Below, piece after piece: positions 54,469 to 64,000 of a DNA stretch of 64,000 nucleotides; position 1 is the first letter of the stretch; each line of letters starts with the position of its first letter. This stretch comes from Desulfovibrionaceae bacterium. Its GTDB lineage: Bacteria > Desulfobacterota > Desulfovibrionia > Desulfovibrionales > Desulfovibrionaceae. A model generated the notes under the pieces. The model ran no database searches. It saw nothing but the letters and a program-made list of their open reading frames with translations, and was not told where the DNA came from. The stretch lies in assembly GCA_029008115.1 (NCBI GenBank), contig JAQXJC010000020.1, positions 20,778 through 84,777 of the forward strand, given 5' to 3'. The position numbers and the translations under genes are program-made.

Positions 54469-55350
54469 TCATGCCTCCCTGCGGCGCAAATGAGGCGCCA
54501 GCATGATCAGCATGACCGCGCCGATAATCAGAGCCGATCCCGCTGCGGAGCGCAGGGTGAAGGGTTCATGAAACACCAGCACCCCCACGCTGACCGCCGT
54601 GACCGGTTCCATGGCGCCCAGCACGGACGCCAGCGTGGAGCCGATGCGGCGGATGGCCGCCACCAGTGTCAGATTGGAGACCACGCCCGTGATCACGCCC
54701 AGCAGGAGCAGCTCTCCCCACTGCGCCCAGCCCCGCGGCAGGGTCAGGCTGGCGTCCCAGACGGCATAGAGCAGGGAATACAGGGAGCCGAACAGCATCA
54801 GATAGAAGGTGATGGAAAGGCCGCTGGACACGCGCAGACGAACGGCCTGGATGCCCACCACGTACAGGGCATTGAGCACGGCGGAAAACAGGGCCACGCC
54901 AATCCCCAGCAGGCTGAAGCGCCCCGTACCGCCGTCATGCAGAGACAGCAGGGCCACGCCGGCCATGGCCATGAACATGGCCGCAAAGGTGGACAGGCGC
55001 GCCTTTTCATGCAGGAAGCAGATCATGATCAGCACCACATACACAGGGTAGCTGAACTGCAACGTGGCCACCAGTCCGCTGTCCAGGCAGCGAAAGGCGA
55101 AGAAGAAGGTGACGGCCGCGGCCGCATAGAAGAAGCTCAGTGCCCCCAGCCGCAGCGCATCCGCCCCGGCAATGACCAGAGGCTCCCGCCGTATGGCCAG
55201 CAGCAGGCCCATGACCAGCGCGGAAATGCCGAAGCGGCAGGCCAGAATGGAGCCGGTATTCATGCCCTGCGCCATGAGCGGCAGGGTAAAGAGAGGAATA
55301 AGCCCGAACGAGCAGGACGAAAGCAGCCCGTAAACAAATCCTTGCCACAT
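54469..55350 (-). CDS. EamA/DMT-family transporter
   Basis: 293 aa with ten hydrophobic helices in two EamA repeats, the drug/metabolite transporter pattern. The first repeat begins MWQGFVYGLLSSCSFGLIPL; the second repeat ends SVLGAMEPVTAVSVGVLVFHEPFT, a conserved signature of these carriers. The C-terminus LRRREA is basic and cytoplasmic. Substrate unknown. Start at MWQGF with GGAGG upstream. Its end abuts converging htpG; it starts 35 bases after comM on the same strand. Confidence 0.85.
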   Translation of the reverse strand: MWQGFVYGLLSSCSFGLIPLFTLPLMAQGMNTGSILACRFGISALVMGLLLAIRREPLVIAGADALRLGALSFFYAAAAVTFFFAFRCLDSGLVATLQFSYPVYVVLIMICFLHEKARLSTFAAMFMAMAGVALLSLHDGGTGRFSLLGIGVALFSAVLNALYVVGIQAVRLRVSSGLSITFYLMLFGSLYSLLYAVWDASLTLPRGWAQWGELLLLGVITGVVSNLTLVAAIRRIGSTLASVLGAMEPVTAVSVGVLVFHEPFTLRSAAGSALIIGAVMLIMLAPHLRRREA

Positions 55351-55385
55351 GATGCGCCGCCCTCCGCAGCGGCAGCTGTTCAATG

Positions 55386-56912
55386 TCAGCTCCGTTCCCT
55401 GTCCAGCACGCGCAGGGAAATGGCCTCCGCCAGAAATTCCGGCAGCAGCTTCGGCTCTCCCGCCATGTCCGCAATGGTGCGGGCCAGCCGCAGGATGCGG
55501 GCATAGGCCCGCGCCGACAGGCCCAGCGTCTGCACCGCGCCGCGCAGCAGGCTGTGCCCGGCGGCGTCCAGCGCGCAGTGCTCTTCCAGCATCCGCCCGG
55601 AAAGCTCCGCATTGCAGCGGCAGGGCGTGCCGGCATAGCGCGCTTCCTGCACGGCCCGGGCGGACAGTACCCGCGCCCGCATTTCCGCCGAGCTCGCCGT
55701 TCCTCTGCTGTCCCGCAGCTCTTCATAGGGGACGGCGGGCACTTCCATGTGCACGTCGATGCGATCCAGCAGCGGGCCGGAAAGCCGGCCCCGGTAGCGG
55801 GCAATCTGCGCCTCCGAGCAGACGCACTGATGCGCCGGGTCCGTCTGGTAGCCGCAGGGACAGGGATTCATGGCCGCCACCAGCATGCAGGCCGCAGGAT
55901 AGGACACCGACTGCGCCGCCCGCGCAATGCAGACCGTGCCGTCCTCCAGCGGCTGGCGCAGTACCTCCAGCGTCTGCTTCTGATATTCCGGCAGCTCGTC
56001 CAGAAACAGCACGCCGCGATGCGCCAGCGAAACTTCTCCGGGCCGCGGGTGCTGCCCGCCGCCCACCAGCGCCACTTCGGAAATGGTGTGATGCGGCGAC
56101 CGGAAGGGCCGCGCCGTCATCAGTCCCCGCCCCGGCGGCAGCAGGCCGGCCACGCTGTAGATTTTCGTCACCTCCAGCGCCTCTTCAAAGCTGAGGGGCG
56201 GCAGAATGGTGGGCAGGCGCCGCGCCAGCATGCTCTTGCCGCTGCCGGGAGGGCCCATGAGCAGCACGTTGTGGCCGCCGGCCGCCGCCACTTCCAGCGC
56301 GCGCTTGGCCAGGCTCTGCCCCTTGACCTCCGCAAAATCCATGCCGCAGTCTTCGGCCGGCTGCGCAGACTGCTGCGGCAGCACGGGTGCCAGCGAGGAT
56401 TCCCCAGTCAGCAGGCGCACGGCCTCCTCCAGCGTCCGGGGCGCAAAGACAGGAAGACCGCGCGCGATGGCGGCTTCTTCCGCATTGTCCGGCGGCACAA
56501 TCAGCCCCCGCGCACCTTCCGCGCGGGCCAGCACGGCCAGAGGCAGCACGCCGGGCACCGCCCGCAGCGCGCCGTCCAGCGAGAGCTCCCCTGCCAGCAT
56601 CCAGCCGTGCAGGCGGTTCCCCTCCAGCGCGCCCGCAGCCGCCAGCAGAGCAAGCGCCAGCGGCAGGTCATAGGCCGTGCCGTTCTTGCGCAGGCCGGCA
56701 GGCGCAAGATTCACCGTAATGCGCCCGGCAGGCAGGCGGAAGCCAGATGAGCGCAGGGCCGCAAAGACGCGCTCCCGCGCCTCGCGCACGGCTGCTTCGG
56801 CCAGGCCCACCAGCGTAAAGGCCGGCATGCCCCGCCGGCTGAAATCCACCTCCACCTCTACGCGGAAGGCGTCCACCCCCAGCAGACCGCCGGAAACAGC
56901 TTTTGCGATCAT
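55386..56912 (-). CDS. comM: ComM/YifB-family Mg-chelatase-like AAA+ ATPase
   Basis: 508 aa. An N-terminal ChlI-type domain (VDFSRRGMPAFTLVGLAEAAVREARERV, ITVNLAPAGLRKNGTAYDLPLAL) precedes the AAA+ core with Walker A LLMGPPGSGKSMLARRL and Walker B region GVLFLDELPEYQKQTLE. The cysteines in NPCPCGYQTDPAHQCVC form the typical zinc-like insertion. C-terminal helical lid present. ComM promotes branch migration during integration of transformed DNA. Start chosen by GGGGAGG 5 nt upstream. Confidence 0.93.
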   Translation of the reverse strand: MIAKAVSGGLLGVDAFRVEVEVDFSRRGMPAFTLVGLAEAAVREARERVFAALRSSGFRLPAGRITVNLAPAGLRKNGTAYDLPLALALLAAAGALEGNRLHGWMLAGELSLDGALRAVPGVLPLAVLARAEGARGLIVPPDNAEEAAIARGLPVFAPRTLEEAVRLLTGESSLAPVLPQQSAQPAEDCGMDFAEVKGQSLAKRALEVAAAGGHNVLLMGPPGSGKSMLARRLPTILPPLSFEEALEVTKIYSVAGLLPPGRGLMTARPFRSPHHTISEVALVGGGQHPRPGEVSLAHRGVLFLDELPEYQKQTLEVLRQPLEDGTVCIARAAQSVSYPAACMLVAAMNPCPCGYQTDPAHQCVCSEAQIARYRGRLSGPLLDRIDVHMEVPAVPYEELRDSRGTASSAEMRARVLSARAVQEARYAGTPCRCNAELSGRMLEEHCALDAAGHSLLRGAVQTLGLSARAYARILRLARTIADMAGEPKLLPEFLAEAISLRVLDRERS

Positions 56913-56985
56913 GCCGTCCTCCCCTTCAGCCATGACAGTTCAGGCTGCTCCGCCTTTCATGAACATCTCCGGCAGCCCAGCCCGT

Positions 56986-57026
56986 AAAAAAAAGAGATAT
57001 TGACGCGCACAGGTCAACATCTCTTT
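56986..57026 (-). terminator. Terminator of the methyltransferase gene
   Basis: AAAGAGAT/ATCTCTTT outer stem plus TTGAC/GTCAA inner stem with one-base mismatch between, and A8 on the + strand (T8 on the minus strand) after the hairpin. Confidence 0.88.
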
Positions 57027-57068
57027 CTACTTGCGGGGAATTACTTGTCAAGTACCCAAAAGCTCACG

Positions 57069-57830
57069 TCATATCGCCCGGCCGATATAGAACACATAGC
57101 CGTAGTGCTGTCTGTACTTCAGAAACAGCGCAACCTCCTGCTGATTTATTGCGGCATATTCCCTCATGACATCGCTATGGGCGTACCTGTTCGCCAAATC
57201 CTGAATGGCCGACGCTCTTGGGGTGAAATAGTTGTCCGTCCAGCATGTTTCAGGCAAGACGAACGCGGCAATGAAGGCATAGCCGGCATGCCGCATGCTT
57301 TCGATATTCTCTGCCACAGTATGCAGATGGACGCCCGCACCAGACCAGAACTGATCAACAGCAGCCGGATGCTCCTCCGTTATCCACGAAGGGCATGTGA
57401 CTGCCACATAGCCGTCCTGTTTCAGGAACGCATGCCAATGGCGGAGACCGTTCTCAAAACCGATAGCATCGATGGCGCCTTCCGACCAGATCAGGTCAAG
57501 GCTTTCCTGTTGAAATGGCAGATGCGCCATATCGCCGACAATGCCGGCAATCCTGCCTGCACACTCTCTGCCTGCCGCCCTCTTCGCAAGCCGCCCAATG
57601 AAGTCGGGAAACATATCCAGAGCTGTGATACTTCCCGGCAGAGACTCCGCCAGCAGCAGGGTCTGCCCGCCTGTGCCGCATCCCAGGTCTGCAACCCGCG
57701 CAAACCGTTCCAGCGGCCCCAGGAACCCCAGCGCCTGCCTTGTTGCCTCCGGACTGCCCGGCCCCTGACGTTCCAGCCCTCTGTGTGCCTCAAGCAGCAG
57801 GTCCATAAAGGATGGCTGACTGTTTTCCAT
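57069..57830 (-). CDS. Class I SAM-dependent methyltransferase
   Basis: 253 aa. Motif I VADLGCGTGGQTLLLAES, acidic end of strand 2 ITALDMFPDF, and motif IV region LDLIWSEGAIDAIGFENGL are clear. The C-terminal third (HYGYVFYIGRAI) is lower in GC and AT-richer than the first half. Its substrate is unknown; relatives are often called ubiE-like or small-molecule methyltransferases. It lies 65 bases behind a hybrid histidine kinase gene and may be its co-transcribed partner; a clear terminator follows. Confidence 0.8.
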   Translation of the reverse strand: MENSQPSFMDLLLEAHRGLERQGPGSPEATRQALGFLGPLERFARVADLGCGTGGQTLLLAESLPGSITALDMFPDFIGRLAKRAAGRECAGRIAGIVGDMAHLPFQQESLDLIWSEGAIDAIGFENGLRHWHAFLKQDGYVAVTCPSWITEEHPAAVDQFWSGAGVHLHTVAENIESMRHAGYAFIAAFVLPETCWTDNYFTPRASAIQDLANRYAHSDVMREYAAINQQEVALFLKYRQHYGYVFYIGRAI

Positions 57831-57895
57831 GCTCCTGCCTCCTGCGCGTCTTCATCTGGCGGCCTGCGGCATCTTCCGGCAGCATGACCGCTGCT

Positions 57896-60793
57896 TCACG
57901 CGCCGCATCCGCGCACATGCCGCGAAATAGTCCTGACGACCTCATCCATCACAATGGGCTTTGCCAGATGGCCATTCATTCCCGCCTCCAGCGAGGCCTG
58001 CACGTCTTCCGCAAAGGCATTGGCCGTCATGGCAATGATGGGGATGGTGCCGCCGTCCGGCCTGTCATCCATGGCGCGGATGGCTCGTGCGGCCTCGTAG
58101 CCATCCATGCGGGGCATCATGATGTCCATGAGGATCACGTCGAAGCTGCCTGCCGGGCGCCCGGCAAAGAGCTCCACGGCCTGTCTGCCGTCCACGGCGC
58201 GCGTGACGGTCATGCCCAGCTCCGTCATCTGGATTTCCGCAATCTCCGCATTGAGATCATTGTCCTCCGCCAGCAGCACCCGGACGCCATGCAGATTTTC
58301 CCGCACGCGGGATAGCTCCTTCTGGTCGGCCGCTTCCCTATCGACCAGCGTCAGGGGAAGCTCCACAATAAACGTCGACCCGCTGCCTTTCCTGCTCTCA
58401 ACGCGTATGCTGCCGCCCATCATCTCCACATACTGCCTGGTAATGGCCATGCCCAGACCAGTGCCCTTGTACTGGGTTCTTGCGCCATTGTCCTCCTGCG
58501 CGAACATCTCGAAAACCCGATTGACAAAGTCCCCGCTCATGCCCACGCCCGTATCCGTCACACGATAGCACATGACAATATGCCGGTCATCCGCGCCGGG
58601 GCGATGCGTCTCTTCATAGCAGATGCTGCCACCGTCATCGGTAAACTTCACGGCATTGCTCAGAATGTTCACCAGAACTTCCCGAATGCGCACGGCATCC
58701 GCCAGCACGCAGGTATTCTCCAGCCGGGCCCGTCTGACCGTGAATGTCAGGTCGCGATTGATCAGGAAGCCTCTGGTAATATCCAGCACCGCATCGCTGA
58801 CGGCGGCGATGTCCACAGGAACAGGCGAATACTTTATTTTTCCGCTTTCAATGCGGCTGATGTCCAGCACATCGTTGATGAGGGCCAGCAGATGCTCGGA
58901 ACTGTCGCTGATTTTTTCCAGACAGTCCCGCACCGCGGGCGCGGGCTGCTGCTTCAGGGCAATATTGGTAAAGCCGATGATGGCATTCATTGGCGTCCGT
59001 ATATCATGGGACATGTTGTTCAGGAATGTTGTCTTTGCAATATTCGCACTCTGTGCCTGCCGGACGGACTCTTCCAGCTGGCTGTTCTTTTCCTGAAGGC
59101 GACTGGCATACCTGCTGCGTTCTTCCGCAATGGCACGCATGTTCCTGTTATTTCTGAGTGTCAGCATGATTGCCGTGCCGACGCAGAAGGAAATGGCAAT
59201 CCATGCAATCAAAAACCACGGATTATTTCTGACAAACTGTGCCAGAGTGACATCCGGCTGCTCGTAATGCGTGTACTTTTCAACAATCTCATCCATAGCA
59301 ATGGACTGATCTGCCTTCAGGCACTTGTTCAGGATACTGACCAGTTCATGATCGGTATGGTGAGAAATCATAATAGAAAGAGCGGATGGCGGCTTGTTGA
59401 CAATGTGAAAAATCAGCTCTCCATCCTGATTCTGATTGACATATTTTTCCGCCATGTATGTATATACATAGCAGGCATCCGCAGTCCCGTCCTTGACGGC
59501 CTGCATGGCTTCATTGCGTGTGTCATAATGAAGTATATGAATATTATCCGCCTGATCAATATCGATTCTGTCATATACCTGATTATAGGCGACCGCAATG
59601 GTACGGATTTTCCCCTGAAAATCCTTTTTTGTCACACGGGACATAGTCAGCTGCATATAGGGGTCTGTGGACAGGCCGTTGTCTTCCTGCAGAAGCGTGC
59701 TTCGCTCCGCACTCATATCCATATAGACATCCGCCGCGCCCTTCATGACCCAGTCATAGTACTGCGCCCGGCTCTCCGCAGCCATGACAGTATAGGGAAT
59801 GCCGACCATCCTCATCAGATGATCAAAGTACTCGGGAATAATGCCTGCCAGCCTTCCCTGCTCCGCATAGGAGTAAGGGTCTCTGTCCGGCTGGGCGCAG
59901 GCCCGGACGGTCTTTTCGCCGGACTGCACGGCGCGGATATAGGCCTGTTCCTCAGGAGTAAAGGAGAGAGTGCTCCCCAGGCTGCTGGTCGTGTATTTGT
60001 AGTAGAGCTTGTTTCTCCAGTCGCCCTCGTTCCTGTCCATCTCCTCGATGCCCCTGTTGATCTCATGCAGCAGGGCCGCATCCTCCTTTCTCACGATGGC
60101 ATAGAACTCCTCCAGCGCAAAGCGCGCCACGATCTTTTCGCCGGTGTGCTTTCTCAGGCTGCTGGCAACAATTCCCTCCACTTCACCGCTGTGAAGCGCT
60201 TCGGTCAGTGCCGCTTCCTCGTCATACTCCGCCGTGCGATAGGTGAATCCCTTTTCCCTGGCCAGCGCCGCCAAATCGTCATTCCGGCTGCTGGCCCTGA
60301 GCACGCCAATGAGCATGCCGTCAAAGCTCTTGTAGTCATTGAGCTGAAAGCGCCTGTCGCCCGCACGGACGCACAGCTCCGCATAGCTGGTGCCGATGGG
60401 GCTTGAAAAGGCAAAGTCCTTCTCCCGCCGGCTGGTTTTCCGCGCAGAGGTCACCATGTCGATCTCCCCGTCGCGGAGCATCTGCTGCATATCCTGCCAG
60501 CTGTCCTCATAGCCCACATACCGGTAGTTCAGGCTGGTGTATCTGCGCAGCAGACGCAGGAAGTCGAATCCGTACCCGCTGCCCTGCGGCCCCTTTTCAT
60601 CCCGGATGATCTCATGATACCCCGGAAAGGCAAAATACCCCACGCGGATGGTCCGGGGCTGCGATGCCCAGGCGGCAGGCGGACAGACAAGAGGAAGCAC
60701 CATCAGCACAAGCAAAAGGCATGTCATGCCGCCTGTCAGACTGCTTCTCCCCGCCATGAGACGCGGATGCGGTATATGTGGACTTCTTTTCAT
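57896..60793 (-). CDS. Hybrid histidine kinase with two periplasmic solute-binding domains
   Basis: 965 aa, BvgS/EvgS-like. A signal/anchor (LLLVLMVLPLVCPPAAWA, about 27-44) leads to two tandem SBP_bac_3-type Venus-flytrap domains: IRVGYFAFPGYHE (about 49-280) and VRACAQPDRDPYSY (about 300-530). After a membrane helix (WFLIAWIAISFCVGTAIMLTL) come HisKA (NMSHDIRTPMNAIIGF, phospho-His in SHD), HATPase with DTGVGM and GTGLGMAI, and a receiver (VLLAEDNDLNAE, phospho-Asp in VILMDIMMPRMDG). No DNA-binding output domain. The start ATG lies within an AT-rich stretch with no Shine-Dalgarno. Confidence 0.9.
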   Translation of the reverse strand: MKRSPHIPHPRLMAGRSSLTGGMTCLLLVLMVLPLVCPPAAWASQPRTIRVGYFAFPGYHEIIRDEKGPQGSGYGFDFLRLLRRYTSLNYRYVGYEDSWQDMQQMLRDGEIDMVTSARKTSRREKDFAFSSPIGTSYAELCVRAGDRRFQLNDYKSFDGMLIGVLRASSRNDDLAALAREKGFTYRTAEYDEEAALTEALHSGEVEGIVASSLRKHTGEKIVARFALEEFYAIVRKEDAALLHEINRGIEEMDRNEGDWRNKLYYKYTTSSLGSTLSFTPEEQAYIRAVQSGEKTVRACAQPDRDPYSYAEQGRLAGIIPEYFDHLMRMVGIPYTVMAAESRAQYYDWVMKGAADVYMDMSAERSTLLQEDNGLSTDPYMQLTMSRVTKKDFQGKIRTIAVAYNQVYDRIDIDQADNIHILHYDTRNEAMQAVKDGTADACYVYTYMAEKYVNQNQDGELIFHIVNKPPSALSIMISHHTDHELVSILNKCLKADQSIAMDEIVEKYTHYEQPDVTLAQFVRNNPWFLIAWIAISFCVGTAIMLTLRNNRNMRAIAEERSRYASRLQEKNSQLEESVRQAQSANIAKTTFLNNMSHDIRTPMNAIIGFTNIALKQQPAPAVRDCLEKISDSSEHLLALINDVLDISRIESGKIKYSPVPVDIAAVSDAVLDITRGFLINRDLTFTVRRARLENTCVLADAVRIREVLVNILSNAVKFTDDGGSICYEETHRPGADDRHIVMCYRVTDTGVGMSGDFVNRVFEMFAQEDNGARTQYKGTGLGMAITRQYVEMMGGSIRVESRKGSGSTFIVELPLTLVDREAADQKELSRVRENLHGVRVLLAEDNDLNAEIAEIQMTELGMTVTRAVDGRQAVELFAGRPAGSFDVILMDIMMPRMDGYEAARAIRAMDDRPDGGTIPIIAMTANAFAEDVQASLEAGMNGHLAKPIVMDEVVRTISRHVRGCGA

Positions 60794-61010
60794 AGTAAAA
60801 TGTATATAATTTCCCCGCAAGGATACGGCCCGCCGGAGGCGTGCGCAGTACGGGGGACGGACGCCGGCAGGCCGCTTCGCCTTCCTTTCCATCCCCGGGA
60901 AGAGATGTCAACACTTCAGGCCCGCATCTCCTGCCAGGGACGCGGAAAGGCTGCCGCCAGCTCCGGCGGCAGGGAAGAATACCGCATGGTTCCGGACGAT
61001 CCAGAGCCCG

Positions 61011-63554
61011 CTAGCGCAACATCGCCGACAGGGCCTTCATCAGTTCATGCACGTCGATGGGCTTGCCGAAATGACCATTCATGCCAGCGGCCAGGGCCTC
61101 CTTCCTGTCCTCCTCAAAGGCATTTGCCGTCATGGCAAGGATGACCGTACCGGCCTTTCCGGCATCGGGAAGCGACCTGATGGCCCTGGCGGCCTCATAG
61201 CCGTTCATCTTCGGCATCTGGACATCCATGAGGATGGCATCATAGTAGCCGGCATCCGCGGCGCGCACCATCTCCACAGCCATCCTGCCATCTTCCGCCC
61301 GTTCCACGGCAAATCCGGCGTCCTGCAATATCTCCACGGCAATTTCGGCATTCAGATCATTATCTTCCGCCAGCAGGATGCGCTTCCCTCTGAACTGTTC
61401 CGGATCAGACATTCCGCCCCTCTGCTCCACAAGGTCCGCCTTGGCCGCTATTCTGTGGGGGATGGTCACGATACATGTCGTGCCGACATGCTTCTGGCTG
61501 GAAATCTCTATCGTTCCTCCCATGAACTCAACCAGCCGCTTCACAATCGGCATGCCAAGCCCGGTGCCTTCCACCTGGGCCTCCGTGGCGGAATGCTCTC
61601 TGGCAAATTCCTCAAAGATATGCGGCAGAAATTCCCTGGTCATCCCGACGCCAGTATCCGTAATCGTCGTCCGGTACAGCGCATATCCTTCCCGATGTGA
61701 GGGAATTTCCTCAAGGTCCATGGTGACTCTGCCGCCGGGATTCGTGTACTTGTAGGCATTGGAGAGAATATTGATGAAGACTTCCCGCAGCTTGCTGGGA
61801 TCGCAGAAGACATAGGGATGGTCTACCGTAATCTTCCCTGTAAATTCAATATTCTTCTGACGCATCATCTCCTGAAAGACGGAGTACAGCATGTCATTGA
61901 ACTGTTCCGTGCTCCATGCCACTTCCTCCACCTCGATTATCCCCTTTTCAATACGCGCCATCTCAAGAACATTGTTTATGATGGAAAGGAGCACCGTATT
62001 GGAGTCATGTATCTTTTTCAGGTAGTCCGCTCTTTTTTCAGCATCATCCTGATATTTTTCCAGAAGCTCGGTAAAGCCGATGATGGCGTTCATGGGTGTG
62101 CGAATATCATGCGACATATTGAACAGGAACGCCGTCTTTGCGTTGTTCGCCGCCTCCGCCATGGCCGTTGCTTTCTGTAATGCCTTGCGGTTGCGTATCT
62201 CCTCTTCCTTCAGGACTGTCATATCCTGTACGGCAAGGAGGATGATCGCCGGCTTGTCCTCCCTGCGCTCAAGGCAGATGATGGATATGTTTTCCCAGCG
62301 CAGGCCCTCCTTCAGCCGTATCTGATAGTCATACTGCAAGTATGGAATATCTTCCGCAAGATGCGTTTTAATATACTGGCTGCTGAGCACTTCCGGCATA
62401 GTCACTGCATTGCCGGTACTGACATATCTTCTGGAAACATATTTCAGCAGCTCGGAATACTGCCCTGTTCTGGGAACATCATGCGCGCAGCTGTCCAGAT
62501 ACACATAGGTATCTTCATCCAGATCAACCACAGTAAAGCGGGAAAACAGCGCCGTGACGCCGCCCACGATATTTTCCATCTTCCGCTTTTCCTGCACAAG
62601 ATGCCTGTTCCGTACCCTGTGCCGCACAAGCATCCCGAGGATATACAGGGCGAAGACCAGCACCAGCAGCAGCTCCAGCCGGATGCCGGCGGCGTTGGCT
62701 TCCTGTATCATGCTCTCCGTGACCATGGGCGGAAAGGACTGTATCAGCATCCAGTCAGTGCCGCTGACAGGAGTGCTGTAGAAATTCCCTCTGCCCTGCG
62801 GCACGTCATACATGCAGCCATAGGACTGCCTGTCCGCAAAGGACTGCGTAAACGCAGACGCTTCCTCCGGCCGCAATCCCGCATTCTTCACTATGAATGT
62901 CAGCATGTTGTCCCGGCCGCTTTCCTGCCGCGTCGCGGAAATAACCGTGCCATCCGCCATGCAGAGATATGCCTTCCCCTTCTTCCCGAAGAAGTAGGTC
63001 TCCAGAATCTCCTGCATCCGCTGTTCGCGGTAATGTCCGACTAAGACACCGATAATCTTGCTGCCCTGATATACGGGAGCATAGAACATGACCAATGTTC
63101 CATTGGTCACACGAGGATGGAATACAACGTCAATGCCGCTGTTTCCCTTCATCCCCTCAAGAAAATAGGTACGATCGGAAACATCCACCATCCCACCCGG
63201 GGCAGTGCGATCCAGGCCAGCGCTGTCAACAAATTCCAGGTGATCAAATGGTGAATTTGCAGTAACCTTTTGCAGTACCGCACGCCCGCCATCAGCCTGA
63301 GGGAGAATATCATACTGGCTGCACCAGAATGCCACCTGCCTGATGCTGTTCTGCGCATTGACGAGGACTTCATCAATATAGCGTGCCTTCTGCCGTGCCG
63401 CATCCGCGGCATAGCTTGCATTCAGCGTTACGACCCTGTCAAAGTTTTCCCTTGAGAAGTTCAAAAAAGCCAGGGCGATGCAGGCTATCAGGATAGCCCA
63501 CACCAGCATCTGGCGTCCCGTGCTTCCGTTCGTATTGGCAACCCATTGCGGCAT
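61011..63554 (-). CDS. Hybrid histidine kinase with periplasmic double-Cache domain
   Basis: 847 aa. A first membrane helix (MLVWAILIACIALAFLNF, about 16-33) is followed by an extracytoplasmic dCache sensor (FWCSQYDILPQ, VDVSDRTYFLEGMKGNSGID, VFHPRVTNGTLVMFYAPVY), a second helix (LELLLVLVFALYILGMLV), a PAS-like domain, HisKA (NMSHDIRTPMNAIIGF), HATPase (DTGVGM, EGTGLGMPI) and a receiver (LLAEDNDLNAE, ILMDVQMPKMNG). GGAGG stands six nt before the chosen ATG; the frame opens eight codons earlier. It is upstream of the solute-binding-domain kinase on the same strand, 217 bases apart. Confidence 0.9.
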   Translation of the reverse strand: MPQWVANTNGSTGRQMLVWAILIACIALAFLNFSRENFDRVVTLNASYAADAARQKARYIDEVLVNAQNSIRQVAFWCSQYDILPQADGGRAVLQKVTANSPFDHLEFVDSAGLDRTAPGGMVDVSDRTYFLEGMKGNSGIDVVFHPRVTNGTLVMFYAPVYQGSKIIGVLVGHYREQRMQEILETYFFGKKGKAYLCMADGTVISATRQESGRDNMLTFIVKNAGLRPEEASAFTQSFADRQSYGCMYDVPQGRGNFYSTPVSGTDWMLIQSFPPMVTESMIQEANAAGIRLELLLVLVFALYILGMLVRHRVRNRHLVQEKRKMENIVGGVTALFSRFTVVDLDEDTYVYLDSCAHDVPRTGQYSELLKYVSRRYVSTGNAVTMPEVLSSQYIKTHLAEDIPYLQYDYQIRLKEGLRWENISIICLERREDKPAIILLAVQDMTVLKEEEIRNRKALQKATAMAEAANNAKTAFLFNMSHDIRTPMNAIIGFTELLEKYQDDAEKRADYLKKIHDSNTVLLSIINNVLEMARIEKGIIEVEEVAWSTEQFNDMLYSVFQEMMRQKNIEFTGKITVDHPYVFCDPSKLREVFINILSNAYKYTNPGGRVTMDLEEIPSHREGYALYRTTITDTGVGMTREFLPHIFEEFAREHSATEAQVEGTGLGMPIVKRLVEFMGGTIEISSQKHVGTTCIVTIPHRIAAKADLVEQRGGMSDPEQFRGKRILLAEDNDLNAEIAVEILQDAGFAVERAEDGRMAVEMVRAADAGYYDAILMDVQMPKMNGYEAARAIRSLPDAGKAGTVILAMTANAFEEDRKEALAAGMNGHFGKPIDVHELMKALSAMLR

Positions 63555-63605
63555 CCCCGTCCTCCACCGTCGCATCATGCCCTGATACTCTCGTTATTCC
63601 GTATC

Positions 63606-63632
63606 ATTATACTGTATATATTTTACTGTCCA
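63606..63632 (-). promoter_or_regulatory. Candidate promoter of the Cache-domain kinase
   Basis: Perfect TATAAT (63606-63611, minus strand) 15 bases from TGGACA (63627-63632), one base off the -35 consensus but with a short spacer. Predicted start near 63599, 45 bases before the ATG. Confidence 0.45.
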
Positions 63633-63898
63633 TGCTTTCCTGACCGTCCGGCCCTGCACAGGCCAGGCTGCCGGAGCCGCGGAGGCCGGGACGGCGGCCC
63701 CCGCATCTCTTCCACGCGGAGCGGAGCGTTGCACGCAGGCCGCGATGCAGCGTCCGGGGAAAGTTCCCCGGTCCGCATCCAGCCGCAGAGGCCATGATGG
63801 TTCGGTTCCCCCGCCGTCGCCGGAAGGGCGATCGCCGGAGGCAGTGCGCAGGCCGTGCCCTTCCGGCGCGGCCGATGCGGGATCAGCCGCAGGTATCC
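63633..63898. other. GC-rich gene-free stretch
   Basis: No open frame with protein-like features or ribosome binding site. It separates the kinase promoter from the tetranucleotide repeat. Confidence 0.45.

Positions 63899-64000
<102 letters not shown>

Overview
The window reads as chromosomal DNA of a sulfate-reducing member of the Desulfovibrionaceae. It is GC-rich. It carries the membrane complex dsrMKJOP, ATP sulfurylase (sat), the siroheme-dependent heme pathway (ahb genes with hemB), a (Re)-type citrate synthase candidate beside aconitase and isocitrate dehydrogenase, and a carboxynorspermidine decarboxylase. I see no rRNA, tRNA, CRISPR array, insertion sequence or prophage.

Layout. 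0-5.7 kb: nspC, a four-gene envelope operon (two lipoproteins, a small unknown protein, an SLBB export-type protein) and serS. 6-12.1 kb: mutL, a small zinc-ribbon protein, a phenylacetate-CoA ligase-like enzyme, and purD-purE. 12.2-21.4 kb: a long same-strand run read leftward, recA-alaS-ahbD-hemB-ahbC-siroheme decarboxylase subunit, with a Dam-type methyltransferase and a PD-(D/E)XK nuclease at its end behind a G8 tract. 21.5-24.9 kb: a PP-loop protein, a DksA-type regulator and an NFACT protein. 25-32.3 kb: acn, icd, a citrate synthase with a C-terminal Cache-like domain, and an RNB ribonuclease on the other strand.

32.4-43 kb is the respiratory core. It holds dsrMKJOP, preceded by an RsbRD-N-like gene with a good sigma-70 promoter, then a VKOR-thioredoxin fusion, sat and a tri-heme cytochrome c peroxidase. 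43-48.9 kb: ssb, an unknown protein, a degenerate biotinyl-type protein, a fused acetyl-CoA carboxylase carboxyltransferase and a biotin carboxylase. Codon choice changes sharply inside the biotin carboxylase gene near 48.3 kb. 49-57 kb: purine nucleoside phosphorylase, typA, a possible small RNA, htpG, an EamA transporter and comM. 57-63.6 kb: a methyltransferase and two large transmembrane hybrid histidine kinases. The last ~100 bases are a pure GCAG tetranucleotide repeat that runs off the window.

Together the genes describe an anaerobe that activates sulfate (sat), passes electrons to sulfite reduction through DsrMKJOP, makes heme for its cytochromes by the Ahb route, and makes 2-oxoglutarate by an oxidative half-TCA cluster. 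Start sites were moved from the longest open frame wherever a ribosome binding site, signal peptide or family length argued for it; all family assignments are from reading the protein sequence by eye.
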